The notes beneath the pieces were generated by a model. That model was given only the letters and a program-made list of their open reading frames with translations, had not been told where the DNA came from and made no database searches. Positions 27,485-35,826 of a stretch of 64,000 nt of DNA are shown one piece after another. How positions within the stretch are numbered: the stretch's first letter is position 1; the number at the start of each line of letters is the position of its first letter. Both the position numbers and the translations under genes were made by a program. The stretch comes from G965207335 sp965222825 (GTDB taxonomy: Bacteria; Pseudomonadota; Gammaproteobacteria; PS1; Pseudothioglobaceae), in NCBI GenBank assembly GCA_965222825.1, contig OZ244964.1, positions 806,001-870,000 of the forward strand, in the 5' to 3' direction.

Positions 27485-27841
27485 ATGAATACAAATATAA
27501 AAAATATTGCTACTTTAAAATCCTTAGCAATTGATAAAGAACTAAGAAAAAGTTTGCGTAATGATGTGCGTAAATTCTCACATGATCTAGGCTATGATAT
27601 TCCTGATAACCTAGATGTTGTTGTAGTAAATAATACTAAGGATAAGTTTTATTTTGTTATACCTGATAAAAGTATTAGTTATGAGGATGTAAAAAGTATT
27701 ACAGCAGCTGAAGTTGGTGTTGGCACAACAGGAACAGTTGGCACTGGAGGCAGTATATCCACTTTAGGCTCTGCTGGTGGCACTGTTGGCACACTAGGAA
27801 CTATTGGCTCGGTTGGCACAGCAGGAACAGCAGGAGCATAA
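27485..27841 (+). CDS. NHLP-leader RiPP precursor-like protein 3
   Basis: A 118 aa protein. The leader includes LRNDVRKFSHDLGYDIPDNL (the Pro in the DIPDN turn is typical of NHLP), VVVVNNTKDKFYFVIP and YEDVKSITAAEVG. The core, from about residue 77, is about 42 residues of Gly/Thr/Ser/Val/Leu/Ile/Ala with repeated GTVG, GTLG, GTIG and GTAG and the block SISTLGSAG, ending GTAGA. It has no Cys at all and no charged residues in the core. CGGAG precedes the start. Only 12 bp separates it from gene 2. Confidence 0.75.
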   Translation: MNTNIKNIATLKSLAIDKELRKSLRNDVRKFSHDLGYDIPDNLDVVVVNNTKDKFYFVIPDKSISYEDVKSITAAEVGVGTTGTVGTGGSISTLGSAGGTVGTLGTIGSVGTAGTAGA

Positions 27842-27847
27842 TAACTG

Positions 27848-27894
27848 ACACAAAGTATGGCTTTTTTTTATATTGCCATATTTTGTGTGTTTTT
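27848..27894 (+). terminator. Strong terminator of the precursor cluster
   Basis: ACACAAAGTATGGC at 27848-27861 pairs with GCCATATTTTGTGT at 27875-27888 (one mismatch in 14), followed by GTTTTT. It ends the transcript of the three precursor genes, 3 bp before the convergent TrpD2-like stop at 27897. Confidence 0.8.
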
Positions 27895-27896
27895 AC

Positions 27897-28961
27897 CTAT
27901 TTTATACGGTTTATTGTTCTACCGCTATCTAGTGTTTTTCTTACCTCTTCTGATGCCTCTAATAAGGTATTAAACTTACCTAGATGATACAAAATTAAAC
28001 TACTAGCATATAATAGTCCATCATAATAAGCACCTTTTTTACCTGCTAAGGAGTCTGTTGCTAAGTCTATGGTGTATTTAGCAATATCTTTTTTGTTATT
28101 AGTAATATTAAAATTATCGGGGATAGCAATAGCTCTGATATTTTGTTTTATACCTATGGATTTTGGGTCTATATCTAGTCTTTGTCTTTCGCTATCATAA
28201 TCATAAGAAATCATAAGCCCAACTTGTCTTAATGATGGCACTACTCCACCCTCTACACCGCGAATTAATAAACTAGTATCTACGCCTGATATTTTGGCTA
28301 ATTGTGCGTAAATAGGTGGATAAGGTTTGTGAACATAACCCAAAATAGAATGAGTTTTTTTACCTCTAATTGGTGCTATAAGAGTTTCCACAGTATTTAT
28401 AACTGTTCTTTTAACAACATTATTTCTTAATGGCACTAAATTATATAAGCCTTGACAATATTTATTTTGATCAATATATGCCCAAGCAATATTATTATCT
28501 TCAAGCAATTTTTTAGCCCCACTAGTGTTAATATCCACATTTAATCCTAATTGCTGATAAATATTTCTATGGGTTATGCCAAATTTTGGTGATACACTAT
28601 CCAAGCCGTGAATTACACACGCTAAGCCAAGCTCTGCTAATAATGGCGGTAAAAAAGAAGATATTGGAATATTTCTATTGTAGCCACTATATGGATCGCC
28701 TAAGTCAATTACATTATCTATGTTAGTTTTTTGAATATCAGACTCTGCTAATATAGCAGATAAAATACCAATATTCTCCTCCATAGTTTCGCGTTTCATT
28801 CGTAGTGCTATTAGAAAAATAGCTGACCTTATGTCATTAACATCACCGCGAATTATAGCTTGCATCGCCAATTTTGCCTCTTCTAATGCTATATCTTTAC
28901 TTAGTTCTGGTCCTGTTGCAATTCTAGTTATTATTGATTTTAATAATTCTTCTGCTGTCAT
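27897..28961 (-). CDS. Anthranilate phosphoribosyltransferase-like (TrpD2/YbiB family)
   Basis: A 354 aa protein of the TrpD fold: an N-terminal helical domain (EEAKLAMQAIIRGDVNDIRSAIFLIALRMKRETMEE), then the nucleoside-binding body with GLDSVSPKFGITHRN and RGVEGGVVPSL. True TrpD motifs (KHGNR, GSAD) are not present; YbiB-like TrpD2 proteins bind DNA or have unknown roles. It overlaps the upstream Rieske gene by 4 bp. It shares the operon tpm-transglycosylase-Rieske-this gene. Confidence 0.8.
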   Translation of the reverse strand: MTAEELLKSIITRIATGPELSKDIALEEAKLAMQAIIRGDVNDIRSAIFLIALRMKRETMEENIGILSAILAESDIQKTNIDNVIDLGDPYSGYNRNIPISSFLPPLLAELGLACVIHGLDSVSPKFGITHRNIYQQLGLNVDINTSGAKKLLEDNNIAWAYIDQNKYCQGLYNLVPLRNNVVKRTVINTVETLIAPIRGKKTHSILGYVHKPYPPIYAQLAKISGVDTSLLIRGVEGGVVPSLRQVGLMISYDYDSERQRLDIDPKSIGIKQNIRAIAIPDNFNITNNKKDIAKYTIDLATDSLAGKKGAYYDGLLYASSLILYHLGKFNTLLEASEEVRKTLDSGRTINRIK

Positions 28962-29254
28962 AGCTTAATAAATAATTTATTATTTAATATTTTTACTGGA
29001 TAAGTTTGCAGTTTATCCACATTTGCTTCATCACTAATGCCGTTAATTAAACTAAAACTAAATCCGTGCAATGAGCATTTAATATTATTATTTTTTAGGC
29101 ATCCTAGGGTTAGTTTAACACCCTCATGTGGACAACTATTTTTTGCACAAAATAATTTCCCTGCCACATTAGCAATAAATAATTCTTTGCCTTGATATTT
29201 AAAATCAAGCATTGTTTCTTGTTTAGGTATTTTGAGTAATAATTCAGTCCACAT
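28958..29254 (-). CDS. Rieske [2Fe-2S] ferredoxin-like protein
   Basis: A small soluble protein with the two Rieske boxes: CPHEG (Cys/His) and CSLHGFSF (Cys/His), spaced as in small NirD/biphenyl-ferredoxin-type Rieske proteins. I prefer the start MWTELLLKIPKQ at 29254 (98 aa); a longer frame from 29284 overlaps the upstream gene and adds hydrophobic residues not seen in the family. The electron partner is unknown. It overlaps the TrpD2-like gene by 4 bp. Confidence 0.85.
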   Translation of the reverse strand: MWTELLLKIPKQETMLDFKYQGKELFIANVAGKLFCAKNSCPHEGVKLTLGCLKNNNIKCSLHGFSFSLINGISDEANVDKLQTYPVKILNNKLFIKL

Positions 29255-29268
29255 TATAAAAAATCTTG

Positions 29269-29871
29269 TTAGAAAAAAGACCAAATACTATTACTTTCTA
29301 ATTTATTTTGACATTGCTTTATTTGTTTTTCGTATTTAGTAGAGGTTTTAGCGACTGATTTAGCTACATCTATTAGCCAAGGTTTATTTTTATAAGATCT
29401 TTTTTTAAAACCGCCATCACCTTCGTGGTATGCTAGATATTGATAATAAGCATCATCTTTTGCTATGCCCAAGCGTTTAGAGTGCCACACAACATACCAA
29501 GATATAAAATTAACAACATCAGTAAAATCATCTCTGGATACACCACTTATATTGTTTTTTTCTTGATACCACTGCCAAGTTTCATTTTTTACTTGTCCAA
29601 AACCATAGGCACTAGATGACCTCAACCAAGGAATGGTGCCAAATATTTTACCCCTAGGTGGCTTTGCATTACTAGCAAAATGAGACTCTTGATGTATAAA
29701 TGCTAATACTAATGATTTTGGCACACCCCATTTTTTCTCGCTGTTGCGAACTGCTTTATACCAACTTACATTTTCATCTAATACATCGCAAATATTATTA
29801 ACTTCAATAGCAGGATGTGATGCACAATTAGATAAAAATAGCACTAACAATAAACTTAGAATTTTTAACAT
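29269..29871 (-). CDS. Lytic transglycosylase-like lipoprotein
   Basis: A 200 aa protein with a lipoprotein signal (LFLSNCAS; lipidated Cys near residue 16) and an SLT-type fold resembling EmtA/MltC. The catalytic Glu is in HQESHF. SSAYGFGQVKNETWQWY and the AYHEGDGG block belong to this family. It would cut glycan strands from the outer-membrane face. It overlaps tpm by 7 bp. Confidence 0.83.
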   Translation of the reverse strand: MLKILSLLLVLFLSNCASHPAIEVNNICDVLDENVSWYKAVRNSEKKWGVPKSLVLAFIHQESHFASNAKPPRGKIFGTIPWLRSSSAYGFGQVKNETWQWYQEKNNISGVSRDDFTDVVNFISWYVVWHSKRLGIAKDDAYYQYLAYHEGDGGFKKRSYKNKPWLIDVAKSVAKTSTKYEKQIKQCQNKLESNSIWSFF

Positions 29872-30533
29872 ATTTTTTGTAATTTATAACTTGCTTTTTC
29901 TAAAAAATCAACCCCAGCTACTAAAAATTTATCTTCATTTACTAAGTCATCGTAGCATTCTAATTGATGGTATGTAAAATAATCACCAAACAAAGCACCT
30001 ACCTCATCAAATGATACCGCAAATGGCGGACCATCTAATTTCTTTTGTGGATAATTTAAAGTCAATAATAATATTGTTAGTGTCATAGGACTTATATTTA
30101 CTAGGTGTTTAACATATTTTATTCGCATATCATAAGGCAGAGCAACTAATGCTGCCCTATCATATACTAAATTAATATCTTTTAGCATATTTTTGCTTAA
30201 TTTAAAATAATCTCCCACAAAAATAGTAATATTATTAGCACTATAAACTATAAAATCATCTTGTATACTCTTATGGAATTTTATATTATTTTTACTAAAA
30301 AAATCTACTATTGCTAACTCACTTAACTCCACTGCAATTATCTTAAAACCATTGTCAAGCAAATACAACATATCTAGGCTTTTGCCGCACAATGGCACAA
30401 AAACTACGCTATTATTTTCTCGAACACTAGGTAGCCATTTTATCAAACGCTTATTGGTTGTATTCTTATGCCAAGCTATATTATTATCTTGCCAGCGGCT
30501 TAGCCAATGTATTTGATTTGTTGTCATATTCAT
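29865..30533 (-). CDS. tpm: Thiopurine S-methyltransferase
   Basis: A 222 aa SAM-dependent enzyme. It begins WLSRWQDNNIAWHKNTTNKRLIKWLP, has VFVPLCGKSLDMLYL (the Tpm SAM loop), VELSELAIVDFF and DRAALVALPYDMR, as in bacterial TPMTs linked to selenium or tellurium methylation. First gene of a four-gene run with transglycosylase, Rieske and TrpD2-like genes; the functional link among them is unclear. Confidence 0.92.
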   Translation of the reverse strand: MNMTTNQIHWLSRWQDNNIAWHKNTTNKRLIKWLPSVRENNSVVFVPLCGKSLDMLYLLDNGFKIIAVELSELAIVDFFSKNNIKFHKSIQDDFIVYSANNITIFVGDYFKLSKNMLKDINLVYDRAALVALPYDMRIKYVKHLVNISPMTLTILLLTLNYPQKKLDGPPFAVSFDEVGALFGDYFTYHQLECYDDLVNEDKFLVAGVDFLEKASYKLQKIC

Positions 30534-30640
30534 AATATAACTTTATAACCTAGACTTATCGATAAAAACATAATTATACTAAAAACTGTATAACATATAT
30601 TGTATGCTAAAAAACTTATAGTTAATAATAAAAAAATAAA

Positions 30641-30783
30641 GCTGTTGCACGGTGGCAAAGAATAGATAAAATCTGCTCACTATGTGCGTAGCACTGCTTT
30701 GCTTTTTACATTTAAAAACTGGAATATTTTGATATAAACCTTGCCTATACCATTATAAAATTTTGGGTTGCCGTGCAATAGTC
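30641..30783. mobile_element. Repeat B, copy 2 (MITE-like)
   Basis: Ends GCTGTTGCACGG and CCGTGCAATAGTC form an imperfect inverted pair. The left inner part carries AAAGAATAGATAAAATCTGC and the right inner part TTTTGGGTTG, both also found in the 49.5 kb copy. It fills the tpm-recN gap and ends a few bases from the recN stop. Confidence 0.7.
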
Positions 30784-30790
30784 TTAAAAA

Positions 30791-32446
30791 CTATATTCTT
30801 GAATTTAGCAGATTTTTGGCTACTTTTAAAGCATCTTTGCCAATTTTAACACCATCTAGTATGCGGGCTATTTCTAATACTCTATTTTGCCCAGTAATAG
30901 CAGTAATTGTGCTATTGGTATTATTATTTATTTGTTTTTTCTGCACCAATAAATGATTATCACCTTGTGATGCTACTTGTGCTAGATGTGTTATACATAG
31001 TATTTGGTATTTTTTTGCTAATTTATTAAGCATTAGTCCAACAATTTGGGCTACGCCACCACTAATACCTAAGTCTATTTCGTCAAAAAATAGTGTAGGG
31101 GTAATATTTTTATTGTTTGTTGCCACAGATATTGCTAAATTTATCCTAGATAACTCACCTCCTGATGCTACTTGTGCTAGTTTTTTGTAATCACTGCCAA
31201 TATTAAGTAGCACCAAAAATGATACTATATCATTGCCATTTTTTCTAATACCAGTTAGTGAGTTATCAATATGTATTTTAAAACTAGCATTAGCCATACC
31301 TAGTTTTTGAATATTTTTGCTAATTTCTTGTGCTAGTTTATTAGCTGATTTTTCTCTATTTGTGCTAATAGTTGTGCTATATTTTTTATAATTTATGGTT
31401 AATTCTTTATTTTCACTACTAAGTTTTTCTATATCTTTATCGGCACTAGATAATTGAATTATTTGCTTATCTATATGATTTCTAATATTTATTAACTCTG
31501 GTATTTGGCAGTTATGCTTTCTAGCTAGAGAGTTTAATTTTGTTATATCCTGTTCTAACTTGCTATTTTCTTGCTCATTTATAGCTATTTTTTCTAAATA
31601 ATTAGTAGTGTCATAACTTGCTTCTTGTAATTGTATTTGAGCACTACTTATTAACTCTAGTATTGGTTGTAGTTTTTTATCTATTGTTATTAGTTTTTCT
31701 AATGCGGTAGTAATATTAATAATTTTATTATAAATATCATTATCTAACTCATTATGAACTGTTGCTACTGTTATTAATAAGTTTTGTAAATTAGCTGATA
31801 TTTTATAATTTTGTTCTATATTTTCTATATCTAAATCGTCTAAATTAGCTTCATTTAATTCTAATAATTGATAATTAAGTAGTTCTAATTTTTGCAAATT
31901 TTCTGCTTGTTTTTGTTTAAATTTTAGTATTTGTTGTTGGTTTTTATTGTATTTTTCTACTATATTATTTAGTTTTTTTAGTAAACTATCATTTTTTATA
32001 TAATCGTCTAATATTTGACATTGTAATTCTACTTTGATAATATTTTGCTGGTCATTTTGTCCGTAAATATCTATTAATAAATTAGTAATAAGTCTTAATA
32101 CCGACAATGGCACAGTGATATTGTTTATCATAGCTTTTGATTTGCCATCAGATGTGATAATTCTTCTTATAATACAATTATCTTCATCTAATAGTTCATA
32201 ATCAATTAGATGTTTTTGGACATTTTTAACTCCTTTAATATCAAACAATGCCAAAACCTCAGCCCTATCACAGCCTGTCCTTATTAAACTTTTATGTGCT
32301 TTATTAGCTATTATTAAATTCAGTGCTGATAATATTAACGACTTACCAGCACCAGTATCGCCTGTTATTACTGTCATACCCTTGCAAAAATCTATACTAA
32401 TATCATAAATAGTAGCAATATTTTTAATAGATAATTGTGTTAGCAT
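30791..32446 (-). CDS. recN: DNA repair protein RecN
   Basis: An SMC-like ATPase acting at double-strand breaks. The 551 aa protein has Walker A GDTGAGKSLIL near residue 31, a central coiled coil and the C-terminal signature GGELSRINLAISVATNN followed by Walker B FFDEIDLGISG. Length typical. It lies 28 bp after nadK, the usual gammaproteobacterial order. Confidence 0.96.
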   Translation of the reverse strand: MLTQLSIKNIATIYDISIDFCKGMTVITGDTGAGKSLILSALNLIIANKAHKSLIRTGCDRAEVLALFDIKGVKNVQKHLIDYELLDEDNCIIRRIITSDGKSKAMINNITVPLSVLRLITNLLIDIYGQNDQQNIIKVELQCQILDDYIKNDSLLKKLNNIVEKYNKNQQQILKFKQKQAENLQKLELLNYQLLELNEANLDDLDIENIEQNYKISANLQNLLITVATVHNELDNDIYNKIINITTALEKLITIDKKLQPILELISSAQIQLQEASYDTTNYLEKIAINEQENSKLEQDITKLNSLARKHNCQIPELINIRNHIDKQIIQLSSADKDIEKLSSENKELTINYKKYSTTISTNREKSANKLAQEISKNIQKLGMANASFKIHIDNSLTGIRKNGNDIVSFLVLLNIGSDYKKLAQVASGGELSRINLAISVATNNKNITPTLFFDEIDLGISGGVAQIVGLMLNKLAKKYQILCITHLAQVASQGDNHLLVQKKQINNNTNSTITAITGQNRVLEIARILDGVKIGKDALKVAKNLLNSRI

Positions 32447-32474
32447 TACTTATAGTTTTTAAACTGCACAATAA

Positions 32475-33287
32475 CTATTTCACACCCCATTGTAACTTGG
32501 TGCGGATAATATTAAAATAATCGTAGCCAACAGGGTGTATAAGATGGGCAAAATTATTGTGCTGGAAGATTATTAATTGTTGATTATCACTTATAGTTAG
32601 GCTGGTTTGAGCATCAAAACTAACCACCGCATTAGTATTTGTTTCACAAAGTTCAACACGAATTTCGCTAAATTCATTTATAAGTATTGGTCTATTGCTT
32701 AGGGTATGCGGACAAATAGGCACTAATGATAGTGTTTTTACCTCTGGATGAATTATAGGTCCGCCACTTGATAGTGCATAAGCAGTTGAGCCTGTTGCAG
32801 TATTAATAATAAGTCCATCAGCTCTTTGGCTATTAACAAACTTATTATTAATATAGGTTTCAAATTCTATTATTTTTTCATCTTGTTTTCTGTGCATAAC
32901 TACATCATTAAAAGCTAAATTATTTGAGATAATAGCATCATTTTCCATAACATTACACGATAATAACGCTCGCTTTTCCTCTACATAATTACCTGATAAT
33001 ATTGCATCAATATCATCGAACATATTAGTTAAATTAACATCCGCTAAAAACCCTAATCTACCTAAATTTACCCCTAAAACAGGGATATTAGCATCAACAA
33101 AATTACGCACTACTGATATAATTGTGCCATCACCACCTGCTACTATTATTAAATCAGCATTTTCTTTTATATCATCGTATTCTACAATGGCAACACCTAA
33201 CTCTATAAGCCATGATGATAATTGACTAACAGCTTTTTCGCTGGTATAATCGTTTGGTTTTGCTATAATGCCTACAGTGCTAAACAT
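32475..33287 (-). CDS. nadK: NAD kinase
   Basis: Phosphorylates NAD to NADP. The 270 aa protein has GGDGTIISVVR (residues 51-61), GVNLGRLGFLADV, RADGLIINTATGSTAYALSSGGP and a HPLSNRP-like PHTLSNRPI. Start ATG 33287, divergent from grpE with 63 bp between them. Confidence 0.96.
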   Translation of the reverse strand: MFSTVGIIAKPNDYTSEKAVSQLSSWLIELGVAIVEYDDIKENADLIIVAGGDGTIISVVRNFVDANIPVLGVNLGRLGFLADVNLTNMFDDIDAILSGNYVEEKRALLSCNVMENDAIISNNLAFNDVVMHRKQDEKIIEFETYINNKFVNSQRADGLIINTATGSTAYALSSGGPIIHPEVKTLSLVPICPHTLSNRPILINEFSEIRVELCETNTNAVVSFDAQTSLTISDNQQLIIFQHNNFAHLIHPVGYDYFNIIRTKLQWGVK

Positions 33288-33350
33288 AGTAATTTAATAA
33301 AATAATTAACATAGATAATATACCAAAAAAATACTAAATAAAAGGTAAAA

Positions 33351-33911
33351 ATGCAAAAAATAAATAATAGTAAAACGATAGCTAGTAAAAAACAAACTAA
33401 AAATAAGACAACAAACAAGAAAGTTAGTAAAAAAAATGCCGAGCAATTACAAGAATTAAAAACACAATTATTAGATGCCCAAAAATCTGCTAAAGAAAAT
33501 TGGAATCAGTTATTACGAGTTAAGGCAGAAGCAGAAAATGTAAAAAGAAGAAGTACCAAAGATATAGAAAACGCTCATAAATACGCAATAGAAAATTTTG
33601 CCAAAGAATTATTAACAATAATAGATAGTATGACTATAGGGCTAGATAGTGCTAAAAAAGATAATGCAAATTTAACAGCTGTTGTTGAAGGTATGGAGAT
33701 AATTATTAAATCATTTAATAACACCCTAAATAAGTTTGGTATTAAAAAAATAGACCCAAAAAACGAAACCTTTAACCCACAATACCACGAGGCTATAACT
33801 ATGATTGAGTCTAAGAATGTTGATAGTCAAATGATAATAGAAGTAATGCAGGCAGGTTTTATGATAAATGATAGATTACTAAGACCTGCTAGGGTAGTTA
33901 TAGCAAAGTAA
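33351..33911 (+). CDS. grpE: Nucleotide exchange factor GrpE
   Basis: The release factor for DnaK. The 186 aa protein has a Lys-rich N-terminus, a long coiled coil (residues about 25-80) and the C-terminal beta domain with NPQYHEAITMIES and GFMINDRLLRPARVVIAK. dnaK does not follow. AAAAGGT precedes the ATG. Confidence 0.95.
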   Translation: MQKINNSKTIASKKQTKNKTTNKKVSKKNAEQLQELKTQLLDAQKSAKENWNQLLRVKAEAENVKRRSTKDIENAHKYAIENFAKELLTIIDSMTIGLDSAKKDNANLTAVVEGMEIIIKSFNNTLNKFGIKKIDPKNETFNPQYHEAITMIESKNVDSQMIIEVMQAGFMINDRLLRPARVVIAK

Positions 33912-33959
33912 TACTAAACATTGGTTGTGGGAAGGATTTTAACGCAGTAGTCTTGTATC

Positions 33960-34061
33960 TTGCTTGATACTATATACATTGCAGATATTTTAATTGGCAT
34001 AACTGTTGCGGTTTTGTTTATGATTATTGGTTTTTATATTGATGGGAGGGAGGTAGAATAA
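33960..34061 (+). CDS. Tiny membrane ORF 1 (33 aa)
   Basis: A 33-codon frame from TTG 33960 with one hydrophobic helix (ILIGITVAVLFMIIGFYI) and the charged end DGREVE. Its TAA overlaps the ATG of a second tiny ORF (TAATG). No good ribosome site is seen before it, so the start is uncertain. The arrangement resembles small transporter accessory subunits, but no transporter follows. Confidence 0.35.
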   Translation: MLDTIYIADILIGITVAVLFMIIGFYIDGREVE

Positions 34062-34123
34062 TGAGCGGTTTATCTTTGGTATTTCTGGCGTTAGGTTTTT
34101 ATGTTATGTGTATAAAATCATGA
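34061..34123 (+). CDS. Tiny membrane ORF 2 (20 aa)
   Basis: Twenty codons, MSGLSLVFLALGFYVMCIKS, entirely one membrane helix. It is preceded by GGGAGGGAGGT, the strongest ribosome-binding site seen in this window, and is coupled to the upstream tiny ORF. It might be a KdpF-like or similar micro-subunit whose partner is lost; family unknown. Confidence 0.4.
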   Translation: MSGLSLVFLALGFYVMCIKS

Positions 34124-34238
34124 ATAAAGCTGAATAAAAAGGAAACTAAACTCAATAGAAAGGGCTGTATTTGTAAATTGCTTTTATATTTTTCAAGAAT
34201 ATGCAGCTAGAAATATCACAAGAAAAAATGCTGATAAC

Positions 34239-34415
34239 ATGTTAAAAAAATATCCAGATAAATATGAGTCTGGATGTGCCATCTGTTGCGGTAATGCGAA
34301 ACTAATATTTGAATCTAAAGCAGAATGTAGAGCATTAAAAATTATTTCAGAATCAAAATATTTAGAGAGTAATGTTATTTCCAATAGTAAAAAAATAATG
34401 GATAAACAATGCTAA
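34239..34415 (+). pseudogene. Cys-containing small ORF, probably the remnant of a longer gene
   Basis: From ATG 34239 it gives 58 aa with SGCAICCGNA and KAECRALKII. The same frame stays open upstream to about 34136 with protein-like residues but no usable start, suggesting a 5'-truncated gene. The opposite strand also has an open frame, but its residues look like a shadow. The rest of the 33.9-34.65 kb gap holds two tiny ORFs and repeat D. Confidence 0.3.
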
Positions 34416-34527
34416 AATCACCTAACAAATCATGGCTACGCCAGCCGATAAATTCAAGCGTTAAGAGTAGCAATAATAAATAATAATTTGGGTTAGAGCA
34501 AAATTAAATACTATTTTCATTAAAAAC

Positions 34528-34609
34528 ACTTTTTATTTTTTATGCTTTGGTTTTTTGTCAGTTATAATTATTTTATGGTGTTTGTTGCTTGTTTTATATG
34601 TTTTCTGTA
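34528..34609 (-). repeat. Repeat D, inverted copy
   Basis: Read on the minus strand it contains ACAGAAAACATATAAAACAA, then CAACAAACACC and AATAATTATAACT, matching the two direct copies at 49710-49793 and 50552-50635 with some differences. It is non-coding and lies between the remnant ORF and the unrecognised gene. Confidence 0.55.
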
Positions 34610-34657
34610 TTCTATCCTAGCTTGACTTAGTCTTGTTTTCTGTTTTCTTGTTTAATT

Positions 34658-35812
34658 TTAATCCCAATATTTAGTTTTAATTGCCTCTCCTAAGTCAGCA
34701 TCAATTAATTGTTTACGCACTTCTAATAATTGTGCTATTAGTTGAGATTCTGTTTTTTTATAAGTATTTTCATCAGGCACTCTATTTACTACTATACCCA
34801 ATAATTCAGTAATAGCATTACCTATTGAATTTTGGCTAATAGTAACAATAAGTTTATTATTATCATTACGATATATTAGCTGTTTAAAGGCTGGTTGCCA
34901 GCGAATAAAGTTGGCGTATTTAGCATTTTTTAAACATTTAGCACGCACTTTTTTTGCAGCACCTAAAAATTGATTATTAAATAATAAAATTTTGTCTATT
35001 TGTTTTGGATAATAACTATTTTTTGGCACTCCAGCATCTTTACTTGAAACATTATTAAAAAATGTGCGATAAAAATCAATAAAGCCCTTTAAGATTTTAT
35101 CATACTCGTCCCAAAATTCTATATCTTTAAGAGCCTTACTACCAGTTGATACCTCCCAACTAGGTAGTCCCTGAGGGTATCCTGTTAGCGAAAATTCAGA
35201 CTCATTTGTTGTTATTGGCTTTAAAATTTTTAAATCTAGGGCTTGTAAAAATTGTTTGTAAACCGCAGACATATGGGATTGAAATAAACTATGCTGCCCG
35301 CCATCAGTTAGGTTTGGGTTGTCTGTTTTTGTTATTTTAGCACTTAGTAATTGCTCTATATCAAAAACAATAAAATGATTGTGCAACATTCTTATACTAG
35401 GCACACCAGCTGAGGTAAGTGGCCAAGTAGCATCTAAACTAGCCTCTCCTGCTAATACTAAATGTTTTTGTGGATTTGGATATTTTGCTAACATATAATC
35501 AATTAGAATTTGATTCATACGATTCCAAGTTCTTTTAACCTTGTTACTAAGTTGGGTTCTTCTAACTGGTCTTCCTAACGGGTTGAGAATGATATTAGCA
35601 GTGTTATACATAATAGAGCAGTCAAATATATTACTATGCCCTAGTGCTTTTCTGTATAACAATAAATTATCACTATTAGTTAATAAACCATTATTATTAA
35701 CTAAGTCATTAAGATTTTCTGTGCTATTAAAAAACTCATTGGGTTTCATTCCTTCTGGAATATCCAGAGGTATAGGTCTAAATGGAATGCTTAACTCTCT
35801 TGGTGCTATCAT
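34658..35812 (-). CDS. Conserved-looking protein of unknown function
   Basis: A 384 aa soluble protein beginning MIAPRELSIPFRPIPLDIPEG. Notable parts are NPLGRPVRRTQLSNKVKRTW, LVLAGEASLDATWPLTSAG and MLHNHFIVFD (a His-x-His near residue 144), then GLPSWEVSTGSKALKDIEFW and YYPKQIDKILLFNN. The His-x-His followed by hydrophobics is faintly like HIT/GalT nucleotidyltransferases, but I cannot confirm a family. It lies 14 bp downstream of ffh on the same strand. Composition matches neighbours. Confidence 0.6.
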   Translation of the reverse strand: MIAPRELSIPFRPIPLDIPEGMKPNEFFNSTENLNDLVNNNGLLTNSDNLLLYRKALGHSNIFDCSIMYNTANIILNPLGRPVRRTQLSNKVKRTWNRMNQILIDYMLAKYPNPQKHLVLAGEASLDATWPLTSAGVPSIRMLHNHFIVFDIEQLLSAKITKTDNPNLTDGGQHSLFQSHMSAVYKQFLQALDLKILKPITTNESEFSLTGYPQGLPSWEVSTGSKALKDIEFWDEYDKILKGFIDFYRTFFNNVSSKDAGVPKNSYYPKQIDKILLFNNQFLGAAKKVRAKCLKNAKYANFIRWQPAFKQLIYRNDNNKLIVTISQNSIGNAITELLGIVVNRVPDENTYKKTESQLIAQLLEVRKQLIDADLGEAIKTKYWD

Positions 35813-35826
35813 AAAATAACTACTAT

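Noticed and set aside
29255..29284. Longer Rieske protein start
   Set aside because: It overlaps the upstream transglycosylase gene and adds a hydrophobic stretch foreign to this small soluble family.
34193..34384. Minus-strand 63-codon ORF
   Set aside because: It is antisense to the Cys-containing remnant frame, and has no ribosome site.
34658..35812. Glutamate-cysteine ligase to pair with gshB
   Set aside because: None of the GshA family motifs I know are visible; length alone is not evidence.
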